The translations under genes and the position numbers were made by a program. Shown one piece after another: positions 44,463-54,384 of a DNA stretch of 64,000 nt (its first letter is position 1; every line of letters begins with the position of its first letter). The stretch comes from Flavobacteriales bacterium. GTDB taxonomy: Bacteria > Bacteroidota > Bacteroidia > Flavobacteriales_D > Cryomorphaceae. Location: the NCBI GenBank assembly GCA_022448105.1, contig JAKVAV010000005.1, positions 202,029 through 266,028 on the forward strand. The letters are read 5' to 3'. The notes under the pieces are model-generated. The model had not been told where the DNA came from. It saw nothing but the letters and a program-made list of their open reading frames with translations, and made no database searches.

Positions 44463-45984
44463 TGCGCTTGGCGATACTTTCTGCGACCTTCATACCATCA
44501 ATCGCCGCGGAGACTATACCACCAGCATATCCTGCGCCTTCGCCGCTCGGATACAGGCCTTTGATCTGCGAATGCTCGAAGTTCATGTCTCGAGGAATTC
44601 GAATTGGTGACGAGGTTCTCGACTCAGTGGCTACCATCACTGCTTCATTTGTCGCATAGCCTTTCATCTTTTTGCCAAAGACTTTTATGGCTTCGGCCAA
44701 TCTAGAATGTACGGCTTGGGGCAACACTTCTCTCAGTTCAACTGAATTCAATCCAGGCTGATAGCTGCACTTCGGCAGATCATTTGACACGTTTCCGTTC
44801 ATGAAGTCTATCAGTCTTTGAGCTGGAGCTACTTGACCTCCACCTCCAAATTCCCATGCTTTTCTTTCTACTTTTTTTTGGTATTCCAGAGCTAGAAGAG
44901 GATTTCCAGTATTTGTTGGATCAAATTCTTCGGGAGTGATACTCACAACGGTGCCTGAATTTGCGTAAGGATTGTTTCTTTTCGAAGGCGACCATCCATT
45001 GGTAACAATTTCGCCCGGCTCTGTGGCGCACGGAGCTATGATTCCACCCGGACACATACAGAAAGAATAAACTCCCAAACCAGCGACTTGATGTACAAGA
45101 CTGTATGACGCTGGAGGTAAGTGTTCTCCGCGAGTTTCACACTTATACTGAGCTCGGTCGATTATGGATTGGGGATGCTCTATTCTCACACCAAGAGCAA
45201 AGGGCTTTGCTTCTATCAAGATGTTCTTGCTATGCAAAAGCTCAAATATATCTCTGGCAGAATGGCCCGTGGCCAGAATGAGCCGATCGCACTTGACCCA
45301 TTCATTACCATTGACACAAATTTTTTTGATTTGATCATTTTCTAGATCCATATCAGTGAGCTTGCTACCAAAGCGAACTTCACCACCCGATTCAATGATG
45401 AACTCTCTGATTTTTGCAATTAACGCAGGGAGTTTATTCGTACCTATATGCGGGTGTGCCTGAATTAAAATTTCTCGCGGAGCGCCAAATGCTACCAAAA
45501 AATTGAGTACTTCCATTACACTTCCACGTTTCTTTGACCGCGTGTAAAGTTTTCCGTCGCTGTATGTTCCCGCTCCACCTTCGCCGAAACAGTAATTTGA
45601 TTCAGGATTGACGGTATGTTCCTTGTTGATTTTTGCAAGATCTCTTCTCCTTGATCGAACGTCTTTTCCTCGCTCTATAATGATCGGTTTTAAACCTTTT
45701 TCGATAAGTCGGATCGCAGCGAACAGTCCACAGGGACCGCTACCTATTACAAATACTTCTCTGGCATTTGAAACATCGCTTTGGAGAGGTTTTATAACCT
45801 CTGGACTCTTTCCCTCAGCACATCTAAGCCTGAAGAGGATTTGTTTTTTTCTAGCGTCAATAGACTCCTTGACGATGTGAAATGGAGTTCCCTTTTTTTT
45901 GCCTTTTGCAATAAGTGCCCTCTCAATTATATCATTATCAAGAACTTGGTGGGGTAAAACCGAAATATCGTAGATTTCAGGCAT
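44452..45984 (-). CDS. FAD-dependent oxidoreductase (COG2509-like)
   Basis: 510 residues. The FAD-binding motif is 'VFVIGSGPCGLFAAIRLIEKG', followed by 'IIIERGKDVRSRRRDLAKIN' and 'ESNYCFGEGGAGTYSDGKLYTR', all characteristic of the large COG2509 family of uncharacterised dehydrogenases; 'LYPSGEGAGYAGGIVSAAIDG' closes the fold. The substrate is unknown. It is the last gene of a minus-strand run from the aminotransferases through porT and overlaps the convergent methyltransferase gene by 11 bases. Confidence 0.9.
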   Translation of the reverse strand: MPEIYDISVLPHQVLDNDIIERALIAKGKKKGTPFHIVKESIDARKKQILFRLRCAEGKSPEVIKPLQSDVSNAREVFVIGSGPCGLFAAIRLIEKGLKPIIIERGKDVRSRRRDLAKINKEHTVNPESNYCFGEGGAGTYSDGKLYTRSKKRGSVMEVLNFLVAFGAPREILIQAHPHIGTNKLPALIAKIREFIIESGGEVRFGSKLTDMDLENDQIKKICVNGNEWVKCDRLILATGHSARDIFELLHSKNILIEAKPFALGVRIEHPQSIIDRAQYKCETRGEHLPPASYSLVHQVAGLGVYSFCMCPGGIIAPCATEPGEIVTNGWSPSKRNNPYANSGTVVSITPEEFDPTNTGNPLLALEYQKKVERKAWEFGGGGQVAPAQRLIDFMNGNVSNDLPKCSYQPGLNSVELREVLPQAVHSRLAEAIKVFGKKMKGYATNEAVMVATESRTSSPIRIPRDMNFEHSQIKGLYPSGEGAGYAGGIVSAAIDGMKVAESIAKRINA

Positions 45985-45993
45985 GGGTGGTCT

Positions 45994-46707
45994 TTAGCCT
46001 TCGAAAGTAAAGGAAACCATGAACGTCCTGCTCCTTAGGCCTTGCAAAGGAGCTGAAAATTGTGTGTCTTCGGGCACAAGGATATTTGGAATACCGACTC
46101 CCATTTTTAGCTCGATTCCAAATTTAAAGTAGGGCAGAAAGAAGTCCATTCCCCCACCAAATTCCATCATGAAGTCTTCTCTTTCAGCTTTCACAATGAT
46201 TTCTTCAGCGATCGCGTTTTTAACTTCTTTTTCTGATTGTAGATTAAGTCGGAATCTACCCCCGAAAAGTACGTAAGGTGCAACATTATTCAGCCGATCT
46301 GTTCTAAACTTGAAATTGATTGGGAAGTCGATGTAGGTAAATTCGATTCGCTTCTCGAATGAGGTAGTACTGTCAGCATTAGCATAGAAATCGTATTCCA
46401 AAACTCGATCTTCGAAGCTCAGCGTGGGAAGAAATCTGACGCTCACGTTCTTAGTGAGGTTGAGTGAGGTGATGATACCCAGATTAAATCCAGGAGCATT
46501 TCTGCTATTGACTGCAAGTAAAGAATCTTGAAATTGGGTAGCCGCCTTTCTGTCAATGTAAACGTCTGCACTGTTAAAACCAAGTAAGAAACCAAAGTGG
46601 TATTTTTTCTTGTCAAAGCCACCTAGATTTTTTGGCCTATAGCCTTTCTGGGCGAGCACAGCGCCACCAACAAGAATAAGCACAAAGACGAGAATTCCCT
46701 TTTTCAT
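45994..46707 (-). CDS. porT: PorT-like type IX secretion/outer-membrane protein
   Basis: 237 residues from the ATG at 46707, which starts directly at a signal peptide ('MKKGILVFVLILVGGAVLAQ'); the longer frame to 46767 would put 20 extra residues before it and overlap ubiE. The mature protein has 'NLGGFDKKKYHFGFLLGFN', 'FEKRIEFTYIDFPINFKF' and 'RSRTFMVSFTFEG', matching PorT, an eight-strand barrel needed for type IX secretion and gliding. It sits directly behind ubiE, a neighbourhood common for porT in Bacteroidota. It fits the T9SS cargo genes at 31.7-35.9 kb. Confidence 0.88.
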   Translation of the reverse strand: MKKGILVFVLILVGGAVLAQKGYRPKNLGGFDKKKYHFGFLLGFNSADVYIDRKAATQFQDSLLAVNSRNAPGFNLGIITSLNLTKNVSVRFLPTLSFEDRVLEYDFYANADSTTSFEKRIEFTYIDFPINFKFRTDRLNNVAPYVLFGGRFRLNLQSEKEVKNAIAEEIIVKAEREDFMMEFGGGMDFFLPYFKFGIELKMGVGIPNILVPEDTQFSAPLQGLRSRTFMVSFTFEG

Positions 46708-46738
46708 TTTGCTCAAGAAGAACGAAAATAGCCAATTA

Positions 46739-47497
46739 TTATTTCCAGGCCGTGTATATGGAGGCAATCCCGCCGGTCACAGTCTGTTGATTGGATCTTT
46801 CAAAGCCTGCCTTTGCGAGTACTGCTTCGAAGTCTTTTCCTTCGGGGAAAGCTAATACCGATTTTGGCAAGTAAGAATATGCCGCTTTATCCTTAGAAAT
46901 GGCTTTTCCGAACAAGGGCATAATATATTTGAAATATCCGAAATACACCTGTTTTAGAGGGAAGTGCTTTGGTTTAGAAAACTCCAGCACAATGGCTTTT
47001 CCACCAGGTTTAAGTACTCTCTGAATCTCCTTCAAGCCAGCCAATAAATTTTGGAAGTTTCTCACACCAAAACTCACTGTTACGGCATCAAAACTGTCGT
47101 CCTCGAATGGAAGGTTTTCGGAGTCGCCATTGAGGAAGGTCATCTTTTCTGAAAGACCTCTTTTGTTGATTTTCTTCCTGCCAATCTCGAGCATCCCATC
47201 GGAGATGTCTACTCCGATAATCTTTTCGGGCTCAAGTTTCATCGCCTCAAAGGCAAAATCACCTGTCCCCGTAGCCACATCAAGGATTTCCTTAGGTTGG
47301 TCTTGTTTAAGAATCTTAATAGCTTTCTTTCTCCACTGTTTGTCAATGCCTAAGGAAAAAAAGTGATTCAAAAAATCATAGCTACCGGAAATATTATTGA
47401 ACATTTCGGCAACTTGCTGCTTCTTGGAATCAGTTGTTTCGTAAGGAGTTACTGCATCGTGCTTCATCATATCTTTCTCCATAACAAGGTCGCCCAT
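46739..47497 (-). CDS. ubiE: Demethylmenaquinone methyltransferase
   Basis: 252 residues. 'MFNNISGSYDFLNHFFSLGIDKQWR' is the UbiE/MenG opening, then motif I 'ILDVATGTGDFAFEA', 'VDISDGMLEIG' and 'FGVRNFQNLLAGLKEIQRVLKPGG'. It methylates demethylmenaquinone in the last step of menaquinone synthesis, the likely quinone here. Start not certain: Met at residues 1, 6 and 10 are possible. It is immediately adjacent to rfaE1 upstream. Confidence 0.93.
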   Translation of the reverse strand: MGDLVMEKDMMKHDAVTPYETTDSKKQQVAEMFNNISGSYDFLNHFFSLGIDKQWRKKAIKILKQDQPKEILDVATGTGDFAFEAMKLEPEKIIGVDISDGMLEIGRKKINKRGLSEKMTFLNGDSENLPFEDDSFDAVTVSFGVRNFQNLLAGLKEIQRVLKPGGKAIVLEFSKPKHFPLKQVYFGYFKYIMPLFGKAISKDKAAYSYLPKSVLAFPEGKDFEAVLAKAGFERSNQQTVTGGIASIYTAWK

Positions 47498-48499
47498 TTA
47501 AAGTTGAGTTAAGTGCAGCTTAGCTTCGCGTAACAATTGTTCAGGGTCTATGGGCACAACACCTACTTTTTCACAAACCAAACCTCCAGCAAGGTTGGCT
47601 AAAGCCGCCATAAATTTTGGACTTGTTTTTCTAGCTAAACAGAGTGCAGCAACGGAGATGACAGTATCTCCAGCTCCGGAAACGTCAGATATTTTTCTGA
47701 CATGTGCGGGTATTCTACTATCCTCGTCACCTTTTTTCACATAGACTCCTTCTTCGCTCAAAGTGATTAATGAAATGTTGTTATTCACTTGGTCTTCTAA
47801 TTGCTCCACCGCTGCTCGAAGTCCGTTTTGATCCTTCTTATCAAAATCTACTTTTAACCCCTCTTTCAGCTCTTTTAGGTTGGGCTTGAAAAGAGTAACA
47901 CCTTTATATGAGAAGAAATTCAACTTTTTTGGATCAACTGCAGTGGGAATGGCTCGACTAGATGAAAGCATGATGATCTGCGATACCACTTTTTCGGTAA
48001 GAAGACCTTTGTTGTAATCTTCAAAGATGATTACGTCAGGGCTTTCTTGCTCAATTATTTGAGTCGCCTTGCTGAGAAAAACACCTTCTTCACTTGTGGT
48101 AAGCATTTGAGTAGATTCTTCGTCTACTCTTACAATGTGCTGGTGACCACTAATAACCCTTGATTTAACTGTTGTTGGGCGGTCGTTGAGATGAACAATC
48201 CCCTCAGAAGGGAGTCCTCTCCTTTCGAGCAGTTCCGAAAGAACTTTTCCCTTGTTATCGTTCCCAGTTACGGCACAAACGATTGGCGTTGCTCCCATAG
48301 CGGCAACATTCAGGGCTACATTTGCTGCTCCTCCTAGTCGGTCTTCTCGCTTGGTTACTGAGATCACCGGCACGGGAGCTTCTGGCGATATGCGTTCAAC
48401 CGGTCCCCATAGGTAAGCATCGATCATTACATCTCCTATGACCATCACTTTGAGGTCTTTAAAACTTTCGAAAAGATGATCTAGTGAAGCAGGGCTCAT
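47498..48499 (-). CDS. rfaE1: D-glycero-beta-D-manno-heptose-7-phosphate kinase (PfkB family)
   Basis: 333 residues of a PfkB carbohydrate kinase. 'VMIDAYLWGPVERISPEAPVPV' and 'RLGGAANVALNVAAMGATP' are the substrate-binding features of RfaE1/HldE N-terminal domains, and 'DVSGAGDTVISVAAL' is the PfkB ATP/anion-hole signature with catalytic Asp. It phosphorylates heptose-7-phosphate for ADP-heptose of the LPS core. The adenylyltransferase domain is not fused and not in the window. Confidence 0.9.
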   Translation of the reverse strand: MSPASLDHLFESFKDLKVMVIGDVMIDAYLWGPVERISPEAPVPVISVTKREDRLGGAANVALNVAAMGATPIVCAVTGNDNKGKVLSELLERRGLPSEGIVHLNDRPTTVKSRVISGHQHIVRVDEESTQMLTTSEEGVFLSKATQIIEQESPDVIIFEDYNKGLLTEKVVSQIIMLSSSRAIPTAVDPKKLNFFSYKGVTLFKPNLKELKEGLKVDFDKKDQNGLRAAVEQLEDQVNNNISLITLSEEGVYVKKGDEDSRIPAHVRKISDVSGAGDTVISVAALCLARKTSPKFMAALANLAGGLVCEKVGVVPIDPEQLLREAKLHLTQL

Positions 48500-49702
48500 T
48501 TAACTAAGCTTATTTAGAGCGTCGGCCATCCTTGTTGCGGCTTCTTTAAGCTCTTCCTCAGAAGCGGCGTAAGATAATCTTATGCATTCTGGAGAGCCAA
48601 ACGCCGCACCACTAACTGTCGCCACATGGGCTTCGGAAAGAATGTACTCTGCAAGATCGTCGCTATTCCCAATAGTGGTGCCTTTGAAGCTTTTACCAAA
48701 GAAACTTGAAACTCTCGGAAACATGTAAAAGGCTCCTTTAGGTTGATTGATCTCAACTCCTTCTATTGCCGAAAGGAGCTTGCCAAACATTTCTCTTCGC
48801 TTGAAGAAAGTGGATTTCATTTCGTCTGCTACTGAGGGGTCAGCGTCAATGGCAGCTTTAGCAGCTCGCTGTGAAATCCCTGAAGCTCCGGAGGTGAACT
48901 GGCCCTGAAGTTTGTTACAGGCTTTTGCAATCCAAAGAGGAGCACCGATGTAACCAATTCTCCATCCCGTCATTGCGAATGATTTCGACACGCCGTTCAC
49001 GGTCACAACCTGGTTGTAAATCTCTTCAATCGATCCAAGACTAAAGTGATTTTTAGTGTAATTGATATGCTCATAAATCTCATCACTCACGACGATAAGA
49101 TTTGGAAATTCTTTGATAACATCAGCCCACTCTCTCAGCTCAGCTTCACTGTAAACAGAACCACTTGGGTTGCAAGGTGAACTGAAAATGAGCATTCTTG
49201 TCTTTTCATTCAAATTGGATCGAAGGATGCCGGCCGAGACCTTATAGTCGTCCTCAATAGATGTTTCAACCACTACCGGAGTAGCACCAGCCATTTTTAC
49301 CATTTCTATGTAAGAAACCCAATAAGGAGCTGGAAGAAGTACTTCATCTCCTGGGTTTACTGTGGCAAGTATGAGGTTGGCTAAAGATTGTTTAGCTCCG
49401 GTGGAGACAACGATCTGATCTGGGCTGTAGCTAACATAATTGTCCCGATTAAATTTCTTACTAATAGATTCTCTCAAGTCGGCATAGCCAGGTACTGGCA
49501 TGTAATGAGTGTAGTTCTGATCGATTCCCTCTTTTGCCGCATCTTTGATAAAATCAGGCGTATCAAAATCGGGTTCGCCAAGGCTTAAGCTAATTACGGA
49601 GTGACCTGCTTCTTTTAGCTCTCGGCTCTTTCTCGCCATTGCCAGAGTAGCAGATTCACTTAATCTGGTCAGGAGGTTAGAGACGTTTTGGTTTAGACTC
49701 AT
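48500..49702 (-). CDS. Class I/II aminotransferase (AspC-like)
   Basis: 400 residues of the PLP fold type I family. 'VISLSLGEPDFDTPDFI', 'FSSPCNPSGSVYSEAEL' and the PLP-binding Lys in 'NGVSKSFAMTGWRIGYIG' fit aspartate/aromatic aminotransferases of subgroup I-gamma; the last 'GSPECIRLSYAASEEELKEA' contains the carboxylate-binding Arg. It probably uses aspartate and 2-oxoglutarate. A second aminotransferase lies 14 bases upstream. Confidence 0.9.
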   Translation of the reverse strand: MSLNQNVSNLLTRLSESATLAMARKSRELKEAGHSVISLSLGEPDFDTPDFIKDAAKEGIDQNYTHYMPVPGYADLRESISKKFNRDNYVSYSPDQIVVSTGAKQSLANLILATVNPGDEVLLPAPYWVSYIEMVKMAGATPVVVETSIEDDYKVSAGILRSNLNEKTRMLIFSSPCNPSGSVYSEAELREWADVIKEFPNLIVVSDEIYEHINYTKNHFSLGSIEEIYNQVVTVNGVSKSFAMTGWRIGYIGAPLWIAKACNKLQGQFTSGASGISQRAAKAAIDADPSVADEMKSTFFKRREMFGKLLSAIEGVEINQPKGAFYMFPRVSSFFGKSFKGTTIGNSDDLAEYILSEAHVATVSGAAFGSPECIRLSYAASEEELKEAATRMADALNKLS

Positions 49703-49716
49703 TTTTCAGTTTATTT

Positions 49717-50925
49717 TCAAGGTTGAACTGTTTCTTTAGCTGTGAATACCACAAGGGCCTCTTTTAAGATGTTAACAGCTTTTCTTAGGTCTTCCTCGTT
49801 CAACACGTAAGCAATTCGGACCTCTTTTTTGCCGAGACCAGGAGTGATGTAGAAGCCGCTTCCGGGAGCTAACATGATCGTGTCACCATTTACGCTGAAC
49901 GATTCCAACAGCCACTGGCAAAAGAGGTCTGAGTCATCTATGGGCAGCTCCGCTATGCAATAAAAGGCTCCACCTGGTTTTGGGCATTTAACTCCTGGAA
50001 TTTCGTTCAATCCTTGAACAAGAATGTCTCTACGTTTTTGGTATTCTTCAATTACATCATCGAAATAAGACTGAGGTGTTTCTAATGCTGCTTCAGCCGC
50101 TATTTGTCCGAGAGTTGGTGGACTCAATCTGGCTTGAGCAAATTTCATTGCCATTTTTCTAACCTCTTCATTACGAGTGATCAATGCCCCTATTCGCGCA
50201 CCACACATCGAATATCTCTTGGAAACACTGTCAATCAAGATGACATGTTCAGCCATGCCTTCTAGATTGTACACGCTAAATGGCGTTGCTCCTTCGTAGC
50301 AAAACTCTCTGTACACTTCGTCGGCGATAAGGTACAGATTATGCTTCTTTGCTAAATCTGCTATGGCTTGTATATCCTCTTTGCTATATACTGCACCCGT
50401 TGGATTTCCTGGGTTGCAGAGAACAATACCTTGAGTTTTTTTGGTGATCAAATTTTCAAAATCGGTTACTGGCGGAGGAGCAAAATTTTGTTCGATTTTT
50501 GCCGTTATTGGCTTGACGCTAACGCCTGCCATAGTCGCAAAACCACTATAATTGGCGTAGTATGGCTCAGGAATAATGACTTCATCTCCAGCATCGAAAC
50601 ATGTCATCATCGCGAATACCAAAGCTTCAGATCCACCAGTCGTAATCATAATGTCCTCGGCATTGACCGGTACATTTTTGCTTTGGTAGTATGTCGCCAG
50701 TTTCTCTCTATACTCGGTAAATCCTTCTGAACTCGAGTATTCAATTACTTCTCTTTGGATATTCTTGAGTCGGTCTAAAACGACCTCTGGAGTCTTAATG
50801 TCTGGCTGACCAATGTTCAGGTGGATTACCCTCTTTCCTTCTTGTTTTGCCTTCACGGCGTAAGGCATTAGCTTCCTTATTGGAGACTCGGGCATGGCAT
50901 GTGCCTTCTGAGATAACTTTGGCAT
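49717..50925 (-). CDS. Class I/II aminotransferase
   Basis: 402 residues. 'RVIHLNIGQPDIKTPEVVL', 'CNPGNPTGAVYSKEDI', PLP Lys in 'SVSKRYSMCGARIGALITR' and 'GLGKKEVRIAYVLNEEDL' identify a fold type I aminotransferase. It is clearly distinct from the downstream gene, so the two are ancient paralogues with different substrates rather than a recent duplication. It heads the six-gene minus-strand run (aminotransferases, rfaE1, ubiE, porT, oxidoreductase). Confidence 0.88.
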   Translation of the reverse strand: MPKLSQKAHAMPESPIRKLMPYAVKAKQEGKRVIHLNIGQPDIKTPEVVLDRLKNIQREVIEYSSSEGFTEYREKLATYYQSKNVPVNAEDIMITTGGSEALVFAMMTCFDAGDEVIIPEPYYANYSGFATMAGVSVKPITAKIEQNFAPPPVTDFENLITKKTQGIVLCNPGNPTGAVYSKEDIQAIADLAKKHNLYLIADEVYREFCYEGATPFSVYNLEGMAEHVILIDSVSKRYSMCGARIGALITRNEEVRKMAMKFAQARLSPPTLGQIAAEAALETPQSYFDDVIEEYQKRRDILVQGLNEIPGVKCPKPGGAFYCIAELPIDDSDLFCQWLLESFSVNGDTIMLAPGSGFYITPGLGKKEVRIAYVLNEEDLRKAVNILKEALVVFTAKETVQP

Positions 50926-50969
50926 TTTTCGGTAGATTGAGGTGACAAAAATCTGAAAATTTCGTGCAT

Positions 50970-51001
50970 AAAAAAACCGCTCCAGATCTTTCTGAAGCGG
51001 T
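50970..51001 (-). terminator. Rho-independent terminator after the DUF1573 gene
   Basis: The arms accgct/agcggt plus caga/tctg, with one mismatch, form an 11-step stem with loop tctt, followed on the minus strand by a run of T. It ends the DUF1573 transcript before the aminotransferase gene. Confidence 0.85.
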
Positions 51002-51145
51002 CTTTCAAATATTATGGTTTGATCAGTATTCGGGATTCGTCAGTAAGGCTTTCGAATATTTTAGAGCAAAGGAGTTGACTGATGGTCAATGACTGCTCTA
51101 AAATAGAGGGTAACGCAGCTAACGGATTTCCGAGACTAAATCAAA

Positions 51146-51598
51146 TTAGTTTGCCATTGGCGCACCCTCTTGCTTCTTCACCGGCATACTCTCAGTATTT
51201 TCGGATGCCAATACTTTACCTTTAATACGAACCACTTTTGTAGCTTCAGTAGTCGCGTTAGATGTAATAGTCACCGATTTGTTTATAGCACCAACACGTT
51301 TGGTGTCATAACGTACCGTCATTACTGCAGACTCACCTGGCATGATTGGCTCTTTTGGCCACTCAGGTACAGTACATCCACAAGAACCTTTAGCACGTGA
51401 GATGATTAATGGCTCACTTCCAGAGTTAGTAATAGCAAACTCGCAGCTACCGTTAGCACCTTGTTTAATGGTACCGTAGTCGTGCACATCTTTGTCAACT
51501 GTAATTTCAGGCCCTCCAGTTACAGGTGCTGCTTCTTGAGCATATCCTCCCATGGCAGTTAAAGCAACAACAGCTAGGGAAAGTAAGAACTTCTTCAT
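51146..51598 (-). CDS. DUF1573 domain secreted protein
   Basis: 150 residues from the ATG at 51598. Signal peptide 'KKFLLSLAVVALTAMGGYAQ', then one DUF1573 domain: 'HDYGTIKQGANGSCEFAITN', 'RAKGSCGCTVPEWPKEPI' and 'PGESAVMTVRYDTKRVG'. The family is an Ig-like beta-sandwich common in Bacteroidota envelopes; function unknown. The start at 51598 is preferred because a TACATTTG promoter element lies at 51623-51630, between it and the alternative start at 51646. Confidence 0.9.
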   Translation of the reverse strand: MKKFLLSLAVVALTAMGGYAQEAAPVTGGPEITVDKDVHDYGTIKQGANGSCEFAITNSGSEPLIISRAKGSCGCTVPEWPKEPIMPGESAVMTVRYDTKRVGAINKSVTITSNATTEATKVVRIKGKVLASENTESMPVKKQEGAPMAN

Positions 51599-51622
51599 TT
51601 TTTTCGATTTTAATTTCTGATT

Positions 51623-51630
51623 CAAATGTA
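51623..51630 (-). promoter_or_regulatory. TACATTTG -7 element of DUF1573 gene
   Basis: Exact TAnnTTTG on the minus strand, 24 bases before the ATG at 51598; it decides the start choice for that gene. Confidence 0.6.
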
Positions 51631-51700
51631 GGATAGTCAATCTCATTTGTAAAAGGGCTTAACAAAACATTAACAAGATTTTATCTAAGGCTGGATATCC

Positions 51701-51732
51701 TTGATTCTGAGCCCTGCATTTTTCTAACTTTG
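51701..51732 (+). promoter_or_regulatory. Promoter of valS, TTG-N21-TAACTTTG
   Basis: TTG at 51701-51703 and TAACTTTG at 51725-51732 with 21 bases between. The valS ATG follows 27 bases later. The same spacing and -7 sequence recur before metY (57144-57175). Confidence 0.75.
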
Positions 51733-51759
51733 CCGACTTATTATTTTGACCTCATTCTC

Positions 51760-54384
51760 ATGGAAATAAATAAGGTTTACGACCCTTCAAGTCTAGAATC
51801 CAAGTGGTATTCTTACTGGCTCGAAAATCGATTTTTTAATTCTAAACCCGACGACCGTGAGCCATACACTGTCGTAATACCTCCTCCCAATGTGACGGGT
51901 GTATTGCACATGGGGCACATGCTCAATAACACCATTCAAGACGTTTTGGTGAGAAAGGCGAGAATGGAGGGGAAGAATGCTTGCTGGGTGCCTGGTGTAG
52001 ATCATGCATCTATCGCTACAGAGGCAAAAGTGGTGCAAAAACTCCGTAAGGAAGGGATCAAAAAAAGTGACCTTTCCCGAAAGGAATTTCTAGACCATGC
52101 TTGGGAATGGAAAAATGAGCACGGCGGAATTATTCTCCAGCAATTGAAGAAACTCGGGGCCAGCTGCGATTGGGATCGAGAATCCTTTACGATGGATCCA
52201 AAATATTCAGAAAGTGTCATGGATACTTTCCTCGACCTTTATGAGAAAGGATACATCTATCGCGGAAAGAGAATGATCAATTGGGACCCAGCAGCTAAAA
52301 CTGCCCTCAGCGATGAAGAGGTTATCCATAAAGAAGTCAACTCAAAACTTTATCACGTTCGGTACCAAATTGCCGGAACAAAGGAATACCTCACCATCGC
52401 GACCACGCGTCCAGAAACGATTTTAGGTGATTCCGCCATTTGTGTGCATCCTGATGATGATCGCTATAAGCATTTGCTCGGGAAAAAGGCGATCGTACCG
52501 ATGGTAAATCGGGAGATTCCAATTATCACCGACGAGTATGTAGATATGGAATTTGGTACGGGATGCCTAAAGATTACTCCCGCTCATGATGTAAATGACT
52601 ACGACCTCGGCGCAAAGCATAATTTGGAAACCATCGATATCCTGAATGAAGACGGGACACTTAGTGAAGCTGCCGGATTCTATATAGGTCAAGACAGATT
52701 TGACGTAAGAAAGAAAATTGCCCTTGATCTAAAGGAAATAGGCCATCTTGTCAAAGAAGAAGCATATCAAAACAAGGTCGGATATTCTGAACGCACTGAT
52801 GTTCCAATTGAGCCAAGAATCTCTTTGCAGTGGTTTGTGAGCATGAAAAAGATCAGTAAGCCGGCTCTCGATCACGTGATGAATGATGATATCAAATTCT
52901 GGCCTCCGAAATTCAAGAATTCTTACCGTCACTGGATGGAGAATGTGAAGGATTGGTGTATTTCCCGTCAACTTTGGTGGGGCCATCAAATTCCGGCCTA
53001 CTATTACGGTGAAGGTGAGGATGACTTTGTGATCGCGAAGTCTCCAGAAGAAGCAGCTAAGAAAGCATCCGAGAAATCCGGAATTCCGGTGAGCCCTGAG
53101 CATTTAAAACAGGATGAAGATGTTCTCGATACGTGGTTCTCATCTTGGCTTTGGCCGATTTCTGTTTTCGAAGGATTTTACTCCGAAGAGGAGGTAAGCT
53201 ACTACTACCCGACCAACGACTTGGTAACTGCACCTGAAATTATGTTCTTCTGGGTGGCAAGAATGATCATTGCTGGATATGAGTACCGAAATGAGATGCC
53301 TTTCAAGAATGTTTATTATACAGGAATTGTAAGGGACAAGCAAGGACGGAAGATGAGTAAATCTTTAGGGAATTCTCCAGACCCGATCGAGCTCATGAAG
53401 CAATATGGTGCGGACGGAGTACGAGCCGGTATGCTTTTCTCTTCTCCTGCTGGCAATGATCTTCTCTTCGATGAATCACTCTGTGAGCAAGGAAGAAATT
53501 TCTCTAACAAGATTTGGAACGCGTTGCGACTTGTTAAAAGCTGGGAGCCAGAGCAGAAAGAACAGCCAGAGGCGGCAAAGATTGCCATCGAATGGATGGA
53601 TCAGCGCATCTCTCAACTGCTGGGCGAAGTCAACGATCACTACTCGAAGTTCCGAATTTCGGATGTGCTGATGTCGTCTTATAAGTTTACTTGGTCTGAC
53701 TTTTGTAGCTGGTATTTGGAAGCGGTGAAGCCAGCTTACGGAGAGCAAATCGATCAAGTCACCTACGACGCGGTGATTGGCCATTTTGAAAAGGTGATGA
53801 AAATCCTTCACCCTCTGATGCCATTCATATCTGAAGAGATTTGGCACCTCTTGAAAAAGAGAAATTCTCCTTCTGAGAGTTTGACCATCTCTTCATGGCC
53901 TATAGTTGGTGAGCTAGACGAGTCCATCCTTAAGGGATTTGCTAGAAGTACTGAGATTATCACTTCTGTGAGAAATATCAGAAAGCAAAACAATATCCCA
54001 AATAAGGAGGCACTTAAACTTGAAGTGAGAGGAGAAGATGCATCAGATCGTAAATTTCACTGTTTGGTTGAGAAGCTTTGCAAACTCGAGTCAATCTCTA
54101 CCGTGGACGATCTACCCTCTCAGGCATTCACCTTTGTAATGGGATCGGCTGAGTACGGCGTACCTTTTGAAGGTTCAGTTGACGTGGCTGAGCAAACCGA
54201 CAAAATCAAAGAAGAACTCGACTACACGAAGGGATTTTTAAAATCAGTTCAAAAGAAACTCTCGAACGAAAGATTCGTTAATAATGCACCGGAACAAGTG
54301 GTAGCGAATGAGCGAAAAAAAGAAGCTGACGCTGCCGCGAAAATTGCCGTTCTGGAAGAGCAATTAAAAGGAATCGAATCTTGA
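51760..54384 (+). CDS. valS: Valyl-tRNA synthetase
   Basis: 874 residues. The ATG at 51760 follows the promoter and gives the family start '[20 protein letters not shown]'. Class I motifs are '[16 protein letters not shown]' (HIGH) and '[13 protein letters not shown]' (KMSKS), with the editing domain between them ('[17 protein letters not shown]'), an anticodon-binding helical domain, and a C-terminal coiled coil ('[19 protein letters not shown]'). It charges tRNA-Val. Its stop overlaps the start of ppx (TTGA). Confidence 0.97.
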   Translation: MEINKVYDPSSLESKWYSYWLENRFFNSKPDDREPYTVVIPPPNVTGVLHMGHMLNNTIQDVLVRKARMEGKNACWVPGVDHASIATEAKVVQKLRKEGIKKSDLSRKEFLDHAWEWKNEHGGIILQQLKKLGASCDWDRESFTMDPKYSESVMDTFLDLYEKGYIYRGKRMINWDPAAKTALSDEEVIHKEVNSKLYHVRYQIAGTKEYLTIATTRPETILGDSAICVHPDDDRYKHLLGKKAIVPMVNREIPIITDEYVDMEFGTGCLKITPAHDVNDYDLGAKHNLETIDILNEDGTLSEAAGFYIGQDRFDVRKKIALDLKEIGHLVKEEAYQNKVGYSERTDVPIEPRISLQWFVSMKKISKPALDHVMNDDIKFWPPKFKNSYRHWMENVKDWCISRQLWWGHQIPAYYYGEGEDDFVIAKSPEEAAKKASEKSGIPVSPEHLKQDEDVLDTWFSSWLWPISVFEGFYSEEEVSYYYPTNDLVTAPEIMFFWVARMIIAGYEYRNEMPFKNVYYTGIVRDKQGRKMSKSLGNSPDPIELMKQYGADGVRAGMLFSSPAGNDLLFDESLCEQGRNFSNKIWNALRLVKSWEPEQKEQPEAAKIAIEWMDQRISQLLGEVNDHYSKFRISDVLMSSYKFTWSDFCSWYLEAVKPAYGEQIDQVTYDAVIGHFEKVMKILHPLMPFISEEIWHLLKKRNSPSESLTISSWPIVGELDESILKGFARSTEIITSVRNIRKQNNIPNKEALKLEVRGEDASDRKFHCLVEKLCKLESISTVDDLPSQAFTFVMGSAEYGVPFEGSVDVAEQTDKIKEELDYTKGFLKSVQKKLSNERFVNNAPEQVVANERKKEADAAAKIAVLEEQLKGIES

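Noticed and set aside
51730..51759. N-terminal extension of ValS from TTG 51730
   Set aside because: It falls in the promoter and adds residues not part of the ValS family start.
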